Assembly (NCBI GenBank): GCA_964036155.1 | Contig: OZ038423.1 | Span: forward strand, 54,699,249-54,763,248 | Reading direction: 5' to 3' | From: Diploscapter coronatus | Taxonomy: Eukaryota > Nematoda > Chromadorea > Rhabditida > Rhabditidae | DNA length: 64,000 nucleotides | Shown: piece by piece, positions 38,794 through 49,100 of the stretch | Layout: every line of letters begins with the position of its first letter | How positions within the stretch are numbered: the first letter of the stretch is position 1 | Program-made: the position numbers and the translations under genes | Notes under the pieces: model-generated | The model's input: the letters and a program-made list of their open reading frames with translations, nothing else | Database searches by the model: none | Told to the model about the DNA's origin: nothing

Positions 38794-41700
38794 CTAGAAG
38801 AACTGTGTGGAGTTTCCATTGTAATTGGCCATATCCTCGTCAGGCTCCTGCTCTTCCCCGTTCGCGTTGTGCAGTCGGGCGATGTTTCCTCTCTGCAAAT
38901 ATCTATTTTCAAGATGCTCAATTACAAAGATGAAAATGGAATTCAACAACTGTTTCTATGATGAAGATAGCATCTTAAAAGGCTAGTTTTAGGAAAGGAC
39001 TTCGTTGAATTGATCAGACTTTTCTCTGGTTACAAAATGCTCAACGTTTAAAACTTGTAATTCTTGATCAATTGAATTCATTTTCATGAAAGATAAAAGA
39101 TAAGTAATACTATTCTCGATTCTTACGTTTATGCGATTACAACATTTTCGAATTCAAGTTCTTCTTTTTGCGAGCATAAAATTATGAAAAGAAACTCTTG
39201 CATTATAGTTGATTATTTTGCATGATATTTTCATGCAAATAAAAGAGCAACTATGATAATGCCCTACCCTTCTAATAGCAGCTCCAGTCGGAATGCCTCT
39301 TCTATGAGGTTCCTGTCCTTGTCCCTGTGCAGGAGTCCCATCATTCTCTGCCCGATTTGCCCTGTTCGTCCTGTCATTTCCTCCTGCAGTATTCGACCCT
39401 CCAAACCCAACCATTTCGGCCAGTTTCGTCCAGATGAATTGCAGTGGGGAGAAAAGAGCAGCTAGCAGAATCCAAAATCCATTCGCTCCATCGTACAATG
39501 GCTTAATATCGGAGTTGGGACGATCCTGAAAGTTAAGATAATCGCTTAGGAATTTTCAAGCGAATAACAGAAATACATTGATATTTTCGAAATTTCGTTT
39601 CAAATTTGTATGTTATTTTTCCTATATCGTCGTAAGAAGTTTAGTATTTGAGCTGAATCTGATAGAAATAGCATGAGCTTCATTATGGGAGAAATAATAA
39701 AGAAAACAGACGAGAAAGTAATCATAGGTGTCACTTTCTATTTCGAAAGGAATTGATGAATTATCGTGTCAAAATAGTATAACTGAAGCACGAAAGTAAT
39801 CATCAGGTAAAATTTAATTTGGAAAGAAAATGTGCGATATCAATCAAAATGATCAATTTAGAACTATGTCGCAATGAAGAAAAGCATGATAGATGATAAT
39901 TTGGTCTATCAGACTCAAGTCAAGAAATGCTACTTTTATAGTTTGAAAGTTTCGTTCTGCTCAAAATAATGTTGAATAAAATGTTACAATTTTTCATAGC
40001 CAAATTCAAAATGCTAAAATGCATGATAAAATAATAATCTACCTGAAGAACGATGAGCGTGCAGGTGGGAGTGAGGCCCAGATCCAGATATGTTCTGCCC
40101 TTCTCTTCCTCGCTGAACACCCTTCTCGGGTAGAACTGAGACAACTTAAAGCCGGGAGTGGCTAGTTTCTTCTGAAAGTGAATACATCATTATCGTCGTA
40201 GAAAGAACAATAACGAAGTAAATAACCTGAAGAATGAGTTCGATCAAGGAGTGCAGATTGTCAGAGGAGGGAAACTCTTCCACCAAACAACCGCCGTCTG
40301 GAAAACGAACCAGAACGCGGCATCTGAAAAGCAAGATCGCATTAAAGTTGATACAAATTTGTAGGATTTTTATCTTGATGTGAAATGCAATTTTCTCAAA
40401 AATAATTAGTCATGGTTGAAATATCTGGAAAATGGTATTTATATTCGAGGATACTACTGGCAATAAAATTGTGGATAAGTGAAAATCGATTATGAATAGT
40501 TGCAATTTTTCACAATTAGCGTACAAAACAATAACTCCGTTTCATACATTATATTTTGGTTGAGATGTATTTTATGAAAAGTATCAACCTGTCAGAAGGG
40601 ATGGGTTTGTTGAGTTGTATATTCTCCTTCTTCTCGTTCTGTGTGTTGCCTGCATTCATGCCCATCATCATCTTCTGTCTGTATTCTCTCTCCTCTTTGT
40701 CAGCCTGCAGCAGTGCTTTCACTCGTTCCTTCTCCTTTTCCGCCTCCACTTTGTCTTTACGTCTTTGAGCAGCAGCTTCAATAAGTGCCTAAATTTTTCG
40801 TATTTTGAAAATGGATAGTCACAATTTTCATTATTCCTTTTCCGAATTGAATATCAAATTACTCTGTCGTCTAATAGCAGAAAAGTCATCTTTCCTCCAT
40901 AATTTTTCATAACATTTATTTCTTCCGCCAAAAATACTGTAAGCAGATTTCTCCAAACTCGACCTCCATAAACCCACAAATCGGGTTGCAGAAAAAATAG
41001 TACATCTTTTCATGAGAGAAAAAGAAGACATGTCCTTTTCCTCCTTCGATATCACACAATTTTTCTCTGCGGGTCGAGTTTGGAGAAGTCTGACTGTAAG
41101 AACTTGGATAGAAGAAGCTTTTCTGTCATTTAGGGATTGGACAGTGTGCACGTAGTGAACAATAACTTCAAATTTATAAAATCGCAAAAGTACCTACCTT
41201 TTCGTCTTTCTCCTTCTGAGTCTGCTGCATGGCCTTTGCATTTTTGATTCGTTCGAGCTCCTTCTCCTTCTCTTCCTTTCGCTTATTTTCGTCGTCAATT
41301 TTGCGTTTGTTCTCGAGAAGTTGGCGAGCTCTGAAAACAATTAAATGAATTAAAGTTAATGATCATTTTCGGATATTCAAAATTTTACAAGAATCGAATT
41401 TAGGTTCAAGTACAATTCCTGGTATATTAGATAAATCTAGGATGATAATTGATAACAATGAAACGGCTTTTCTCAGAATTCAAATGAATAGGATAAAAAT
41501 TAAATTATCAGTCTTTCTGTACAAATTTCTAAATGAAAATTCTAATTTTTTCTCTTTTAGAAAGGGTTAAGATGTTATGGTTCAATCTCATTTTGACAAG
41601 AATTGGTAGGAAATCCTCAACATACTTCTTGACCTTCTCCTCGACACTCTGATCGGCTGCATTTTCCTGCGTAGAAGTCGAAGCGGGTTGACTTAAAGAA

Positions 41701-42779
41701 GCAGATTGTGCGGGAGATTTCTGAATAGCAAAACGTTTAATATTAGTGGAAAGAAAATTAGATCCGTTGTAAAGATAGACCTATCTAATTTAGTTTTCGA
41801 AATTTCGGCTTACTATAGTTACCACTCTTTTCTGTGAAAGAGTGGAGAAATGAGAAAAGAGAGTGGTCACTGCAATGAACCGAAAGTGTAATAATAGGAA
41901 AGCTTTTGTAACTGAAATCGTAAACCAAAATGTCTCAAAAGCAGAATTCTTGGGCACAGCTGTATCTAATTCTATGGTTATTGCAAGAACCATCTATTTC
42001 CCCAGGAAATAGCAATAAGAAATAAGAGCGTCTCTAGAACGAGATAAAATATTTTTCTTACAGAATAAAAAAGTGGTTCTTACTTGAGCAGAATTGAGAA
42101 TGAAGTTGTGGAATTTGTCGTAATTGAGATCTGCAGACCACTGCAGCGAGTCGAAAGAGAACGGAGGGGAGCAGTCATAGACCATCGTCAATGAAACAGA
42201 GGGACTCACATCTTCTAAAACAACATTCATAAATATTCATCAAATACCTTTCCAAATGTCAAAATGAATAAAGTTGTCGATCGAATTTCCATAAAATCCA
42301 ACACTCACCAGGTGAATCTGAAATAAAACAATTTGAAATATTAATAACTTCAGATTGATAGAAATACACATTATTCGGAATTATTTTATGCAGGATGTTT
42401 GGTATTAACAATTGAGAGTGAACACATAAGCAAATTTAAAGCGCAGTTTGAATAGTACTTTTCCAAGAAAAAATCTGATTGTTTGAAAAAGTTGTGCTTT
42501 CACAAAATATCAGTTTTAAAGCTATTTTTTAAATTAATTATTAAAATATGACTTACGAATATGTCCGAGTGCACTCCTGACGAGTTGCAGATAGTTGACT
42601 CTGACAGCGACATAGGGTCTGCTGAGGAGGGTTGCATCGAACTGCTCCCACAGCCTGCGGAGTCCTGCAGAGGCCTCCATGCCTTCCCTCTCCAGCACTA
42701 CGAACAGCAGCCCCTTGTTGTGCTGCGCGACTCGCGCTGCCATGTCCAAACGACCTTCGAACCACAGAATTGGAGCCAT
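38794..42779 (-). CDS. ubxn-4: UBXN4/erasin, ER-anchored p97 adaptor
   Basis: Exons 42557-42779, 42309-42317 (9-nt microexon), 42084-42214, 41626-41720, 41198-41330, 40589-40788, 40227-40323, 40043-40171, 39268-39525, 38794-38892; 1374 nt, 457 residues. The N-terminus is a thioredoxin-like domain ([43 protein letters not shown]). A long charged coiled coil follows ([20 protein letters not shown]). The UBX domain is at about residues 264-340 ([20 protein letters not shown] ... [20 protein letters not shown]), with YPRR at the p97-binding loop where FPRR is usual. Then comes a hydrophobic hairpin ([20 protein letters not shown]) for ER insertion and a polar tail ending [12 protein letters not shown]4 recruits p97/VCP in ER-associated degradation. 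The microexon join is uncertain (see findings). Confidence 0.92.
40944..41092. mobile_element. MITE, family 4, copy 1 (ubxn-4 intron)
   Basis: The left CAGATTTCTCCAAACTCGAC and the right, reversed CAGACTTCTCCAAACTCGAC, form inverted ends. The interior shares a GCAGAAAAAATAG...GAGAGAAAAA...TATTTTT/AATTTTT pattern with 60035-60179. Non-coding. Confidence 0.7.
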
Positions 42780-43291
42780 CTATGAGAAATACCTGAAATG
42801 CAAAAGAACTAAACGAATAAGATGACGCGGCTTAGTCCTCTTTTGAATACAAGAGGACTAATCGATAGTTGTGGTGTAATCAGAAAATGTTTGGGGAAAA
42901 TATGAAAATGCAATATAATGTTTTCGTTGATAAAAATAGGAAACTAAATTGAAAATTTAAGAAAACAGTAATAAATACTAATAATTTTCGAAAGAAGAAA
43001 TTAGTGAAATGACGAAAGGTAGAAATATCGAAACCCCATTGCAAGAATGAGGCACAATTGCAAATGTTCAAATATTCACCTAAAGGCAATCACTTTTTCT
43101 TCAAATATTGATTATCGAGTAAAACCTGATAAAATATTTATTTGACGCGGATAAAATCAAACTCTTTGCTACCAAATTCTACAACAATCCGTATTTAGTT
43201 ATAAGATGTAAGATAAAAGATGAAAACATAATAAATTAAAAAGCATCTACTTATTGCCATAGATCATTGTTTTATGGATCTGAATACCAAC
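42780..43291. other. Spacer between the GST omega gene and ubxn-4
   Basis: About 510 bases between two minus-strand genes. It holds the stem-loop at 42832-42861 and otherwise AT-rich sequence without a coding signal. Confidence 0.5.
42832..42861. promoter_or_regulatory. Perfect 11-bp stem-loop upstream of ubxn-4
   Basis: TTAGTCCTCTT (42832-42842) pairs perfectly with AAGAGGACTAA (42851-42861) across an 8-base loop. It ends about 53 bases upstream of the ubxn-4 ATG, so it lies in the 5' UTR or promoter. It may be a structured RNA or a small inverted-repeat remnant; function unknown. Confidence 0.45.
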
Positions 43292-45336
43292 TCAATCGTC
43301 CTTGAGATTGAGGTCGTAATTGGCTTTGCCATTCACCAGATAGTCGTTCATGTACTGCAGGGCCACTTCTGGAGGCTGCATCGCTGCTTTCGTCTGCAAA
43401 CAATCAGTCACGAAAGATTGAGCATGATTGTATGGGAAATTCAGAGTGGCGATGATAACTTGGATTCTACGCCTTCGCGACCATCCCTTAGATTTCTCCC
43501 AAGCATTTCCGATTTCTTCGGAACTGGTGATCGCGAAGAATCTAAACCGCCGTGAAGATCAGCAATTTCTCATAAATCAAAATATTCATTTTTACCATCG
43601 ATGAACAAAAAATTGAGCTAAATTTTTAAAACCATTATTAATTTCATCTCAATGATATATTCTCAGAAGTAAGAAATGTGAGATGTAATTGCAAAGTATC
43701 GATGAAGCTAGCTGCTACTCTCATAAACTCGCAAATTTCCCACTGACTATTTAATTGCAGAAAGAATTACCTCAGGTCTCTGCATCATGGCACTGAACCA
43801 TTTGTGGAGCTTAGGATATTCGGCCCCAGGGAAATTGTCCAAGTCGATTTTGACCATGCCGCTCTTGGCCAGCAGCCAGGATCGCTCGAAGAATGGGAAG
43901 ATCATGTAGTCGGGGAAGCCTGGCTCATTTCCTGAAAATAGAAACGAAGTTGTTACACTTTCTGATTTTTCGTTAATTGTCAGATTCATCACATTCATTT
44001 CGAATGAAGGGAGTTCATTTTTAAAGAGGTTCGACTAGAATATTCTAAGTGTAGCCAAGTCCATTTATCAGTTCGGTATGGAATTTCATAGGCATAAAAT
44101 TTGCAAATAGTCTTGGCCAGTTCTGACTACATTGGGCTAGATTTTTCTATCTGGATTTAAGAAAAAGATGAGATATCACTCTATATAAGAGTGCATCAGA
44201 GTTTCTTTGTAATTCAGAAAATTCTCATCTTCAAAAATCTATTTTAAATCCCATCTAATTCTAGACTAGAGATGGATAAACAGTAAAAACGAAGAAAAAG
44301 ATAAAAATTAACCTGCATAGAAGTCGTGAGTGAGCAGCGACTCTGCCTCAGCAAAAGCCTTCTTTGCAGCTTCGATCTTCTCGTCTGACAGTTTGTTCTC
44401 TTTCAGAGAAATCGCAATGCCGATGAAGGCTTGAGTCACCTGAATTAACCAAATCATTCACCATCATTCAATTTCTGTCAAGATTTAAGTATTTTTTCCG
44501 ATATAAAGAAGAAAAGATTTGGAAAAATACTAATAAATGCCAGTCAAAGTTTTCACATTTCTTGCAAAGATTCGACTCAAGAAAGAATTTTGATTAAGAA
44601 AATAAACCTTTTTCAACTCACCACAGCAAGTCTCTCAACGAGCAATTTGTGCTGGACCTTCTGGAATGGGTCTGCAGGCAGAATGCGAGGAGTGTTGGGG
44701 AAGGCATCGTCCAGGTACTCGGGGATCATCAGAGATTCGATGACTACCTGAAAAAGAAAATTGAGAATTTGAAAAGTAGAAAAAACTTCGACTTCACGCA
44801 GCCCTGAACAGTACATATTTTCTATAATATGAAGAAACAATTTCTATGAATCACGCCATTTTATAGAAAGTTGTGATCTCAAATCATCATTTTGCAACTA
44901 CCGAAAACTTAATGTTCAATCGCCCCACCTTTCCATCGTGTTCGAAAGTAGGCACTTTTCCCTGGTAGTGCTTCTTGAAGTACCACTCCGGCTTTTTCTG
45001 CAAGTCGATGTTCACGATTTCAGTTCTGAAAATTTTCAAAATGGTTATTCGAAAATCTCAATTCGTGTGAAACCAAGTTAGGCATGGTAAGGAAAAGATT
45101 TTCCACTATTTCACATAGCCTAAGATTCCCAAGTTGTCTTGCTGCCTTCAGAATTTTCCTAATTCAAGAAATGGAAGAGCGACTTACTCGATTCCCTTTC
45201 TGGCCAGATAGATGACGACTCGCTCGGCAAAGGGGCAGAACTTCATGTTGTAGAGCCTGGCCTTGCCTGCAGCCAGAGGAGCTGGCTCGGACTCGCCATC
45301 CTGTAGATGGTGCGAGTTCAGACCTTTCAGAGTCAT
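43292..45336 (-). CDS. gsto: Omega-class glutathione transferase
   Basis: Six exons: 45188-45336, 44929-45025, 44622-44747, 44313-44439, 43771-43931, 43292-43393; 762 nt, 253 residues. The thioredoxin-like N-domain carries the omega active site Cys34 in ARLYNMKFCPFAERVVIYLA. KVPTFEHDGKVVIESLMIPE follows (cis-Pro and glutathione-binding Glu-Ser), then YLDDAFPN. The helical C-domain includes FYAGNEPGFPDYMIFPFFER and YPKLHKWFSAMMQRPETKAA. GSTO enzymes perform thiol transfer, dehydroascorbate reduction and deglutathionylation in the cytosol. I chose ATG 45334-45336, which follows an acceptor-like TTTTAG by about 20 bases. An in-frame ATG at 45370-45372 would add 12 residues, but it lies upstream of that acceptor. 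Confidence 0.94.
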
Positions 45337-46166
45337 TGCCAAATGAGTGAATTCGCTAAAGTTTTGAATCATTATAAGAAGAAAATTTTAAAAATAAAAA
45401 AAAATCTTTGATGATTAGGAATAAAATGAAATTTCATGATCATGAAAAGATAGACCTGAAATAAGCGCGTTTGAAAAGCGATAATAGCGAAGAAATTGAT
45501 AAGGCAGACGCGTGAACGGATGCTGGACGAATAGAAAATGAATACGGGGAGGAATGGGAAAAATTGATTTTGAATTTGGACATTTTGGCAGAAAAGAGAG
45601 TAAACTAATGAAAGAGATGAAAATTTCACAAGTGCACAACAATCATGACAAAAGATCGTTTAACTTCTCTCGAAGAAAAATCATGACAAAAGATCGTTTA
45701 ACTTCTCTCGAAGAAAAATCATGACAAAAGGTTGTTTATCTTCTCTCGAAGAAAATCCTGAACTTTGATGCATTGGCAATCACAAAAGAAACGAAAATAT
45801 TCACACATGGTTCGACAACCATTTCACGATAGACTTCACATTGTTTCCATTTAAAACGGAGATCTTTATTTTAGTGAAAACCCAACACGCCAATAAAAAA
45901 GTTTCACAAATGAACGAATAAGAAAAAAAGGGAAAAAGAGGGGTACAATAACCAGCAAAAAATAAATAACCACCATAAATGGCTAATAATACAATGGTAA
46001 AACGAACTAACAGATAAATATTTGATGAGAAAAATCACAGAAGACGGAAATTTGTCGGTCAAAAATTGGTGTATGATGGTAAAACAATTCAAGGTTCTGT
46101 TTTTCGAGTAGCTTGGCAGGAATTGAGAGTCCCATCTAGGAGCACGCAGAATAGTGAAATTGACGA
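45337..46166. other. Spacer between LUC7-like and GST omega genes
   Basis: Contains the GST promoter and the LUC7-like 3' end, plus a 38-bp tandem repeat (45641-45756). No coding exon seen. Confidence 0.5.
45641..45756. repeat. 38-bp tandem repeat, three copies
   Basis: Units begin at 45641, 45679 and 45717 with AATCATGACAAAAG and contain AACTTCTCTCGAAGAAA. The first two are identical and the third differs at a few positions (GGTTGTTTATC for GATCGTTTAAC). It lies about 300 bases upstream of the GST omega start. CTTCTCTCGAAGAA within each unit resembles the nTTCnnGAAn pattern, so heat-shock-factor or other regulatory use is conceivable but unproven. Confidence 0.85.
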
Positions 46167-49100
46167 CTACTTTCTTCTGTCACGATCGCGTCTGAAAATG
46201 ATATATTATCTCGATACTTAAAAATATGTTCTTTCATACGATTGAAAGTCAATTTTCTAAGAAAATGGTAAAATGACTTTTATTGGTCAAAGTTATTGCA
46301 CCAGATATTTAGAGCAAGGTTTTCGATTTCTGACAACCCAAGATAAAATCAATTTCCTTTTCGTAACAGTTTTGTCTAGATCATACCCTAACCCAAAAAG
46401 AATCAGTGAACTTCTCAAATGTAAGTAATTTCTGCAAATGTTTGATGATGGTTATTATGAAATTTTGAATATGCCTATCTTAAATATCTTTCGGGCAAAC
46501 ATTTTACCTGTCATCTTTTCTGTCCTTGGAATCCCTGCTACTCTTGTGTTCACGAGAGCGAGATCTGCTGCGGCTGAAAATAGGTGTCATGAAATTTAAA
46601 TGTTTTAGAATTTTAAAAATCGGCTTTTCAATTCTTAAAAGCTATGAAATTCCAAATTATTATTATGAAATTTATCGTTCGTGGATGAGAATGGATAGGA
46701 AAAATATCATTTTTATAAACATTTCATGGATAGTGACCAAATCTTTAAGGATTTTCTTTGCAGTTTCTTTTGTCAGTAATTTTACGAAATTCGAAACATT
46801 TGATCTACAAGAATGAGTAAATTAAAGATGTTTGAAAAGCAAACACTGCCAATATATTTCCTGCTCAAGTTCATCAGAAATAAAGTGCTGAGTGTTGTTT
46901 TTAGAAAGAACATAGAATAGCTAATAAAAATAAATCAACGAGCTACCTCCTTCTCCTTCTCCTCTCCCTGTCTCTGGATCTGCTCCTTCTGTCTCTGTCA
47001 CGACTTCTGCTCCTGTCCCTTCTTCTCTCCCTCTCAGGCGAATCTGCAAACCTGCTCCGTTCGGGAGTCCTTCTGATGAATCTGCGGCCGTAGAGAGTTG
47101 CATCGCGAAGACGGCGGCGCTCGTCGATGGTCTCCTGAAGGAAAATACATTTTTGGTCCAAATTTAGATTGCAACATTGGCAGGTTGGAAAATTTAGCAA
47201 TAATGCAAATTTTCTGGAATGCGCATTTTTGTGTGTGTATGGGATAAAACTACTCGCGCCATATTTGCTCTATGTATTTTCAGTGATGCATTCGCGATTC
47301 AAATCAGAAAAGGAAGATACTTGGGATTAATGGCCAACCTTCATTTCAGTATATTTGCTCCTGCACTCGACCATTCCGAGATGCATTTTGCCGTTGAAGT
47401 GATCAGCGATCCTGCTCTCCGCATCCATTATGTTCAGCTGGGCAGAGCACTCCTCGCACACCTTCAGTGCAGTGAAGCCTTTCGGCAGACCGCTTCCCGC
47501 TTCGAACGTTTCCAATTGCTGCTTAAATTACGTAGCTCAAAAACTGGAGAAAAGATCATCGATCAGGGTCAATTTATACTTCGACAATAAGCTTCTTAAT
47601 TTGCTTCATGGTTGGAGAAAATCTTGGACTGCGTTAAAATTCGATAACGAATGACAAACACATGTTGTCGAAGTCTAAATGCGATCTGACAATAAAATTT
47701 AAAAGGGATTCTAAAATATCAAAACCGAATATCCTTTCCAAAACTAAATTGTAAGGACCAAAATGATAAAGAATCCCTAAACGAATGATTTTGGGAGGTA
47801 ATAATAAAGTTAGGAATGCTATTTGCAAGAGATAATTGAGGAATAAGAATTCCAAATAACGCTTCTGGCATTCCCTGGTGAGTCACGCTGAACTGAAATT
47901 CCGGCTTTGGAACTAATTATTTTTTAAAACCCCAAATAATCGTAAAGAATGTGACACCGTGGTGATCGTGTCGCGCTCAATCAGACTCAGCAAGTATATT
48001 TTAAGTAAAGAATAGTGTGACTGTTCCTAAAATTTCTCTATCAAGGAATAACTGAATTTGAAATATCTTTGCCTTGTTCGATTTCATGATTGGCAAATTG
48101 TGACTTATCTAAAGCAAGCAAATAAATTCTAACCTGTTCGAGCTCCTCCCTCCTCGCACGCAGCTCTTCCACCGATTTGGACATGCTTAGAGATTCATCG
48201 ATTCGACCCTGCTTTCCCAATTCTTCCATCTCCTGAGAATTTATTTTTGGAAATCTCTCATTTTTAGAAGAGAAAAATGTAAATTAAATATTAAAAAAGC
48301 CCAAGAATCACCTGAAGTGCTGTCTCAATCTTTGCGTCAATCTCAGTGATGCTTTGAGTCTGAAATAAAATTGTTACTTTGTAATTTTTAATTACAAGGC
48401 GAAATGTCATTTCAAAAAAGCTACAGTGAATCATTCTTAGTCCACAAATTTCGATCTATATTTTTCATAGTAGGAAAACTCGAATTCATAAATTAGTTTG
48501 CACATACATCAAGCCATAGTGACGGTAAAAGTTTAGATAATTATAAATGTGGAAGGTGGCTTGCATAGTACAACATTGTATTGTTTTGAATAAAATTCGG
48601 TACATTCAATCACATTGAATTGTGCATTCCGCGGAATTTCATTCAAGCTAATTTACGATAAGTGAGCATACAAGACTTTATTCATAATTACGAGCATTTC
48701 AAACTTTTGACTGCCGCTGTATGTCATAATTTCAAGAATTGGATTTTCAAAATCCTTGAATAACTTACGAGTGCATAGTTGTGCCCTTCACATTTGTCTT
48801 TTGCATCCCTCTCCAATTTGTCCCTCACTCGAGCAATTTCTGCGTCCACGGCTCGAATCGCGTTTCCAATGTCTTCATACGCCTGAAAACGGAAAATACC
48901 GTAATTGTTGAAAAATAAAAAATTAGCAAAAGCTATAGATCTTATTTTTTATCTTCCTCGTCGTCGTGATTTTCGAGAGGAGTTTTCTTTAGAAATATCG
49001 ATATTTTCCACTTATCATTCTACATTATTTTTCCACATCGTTGCCTCTTATAAATTGACATGAAAAAATGAAATGTGCAGATTCCAATATTCGAAATTTG

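Noticed and set aside
45641..45756. Possible CRISPR-like repeat
   Set aside because: Units are contiguous with no spacers, only three copies, in a eukaryotic genome; it is a simple tandem repeat.
47219..47590. 123-codon plus-strand frame
   Set aside because: Antisense to the LUC7-like zinc-finger exon 47339-47518.
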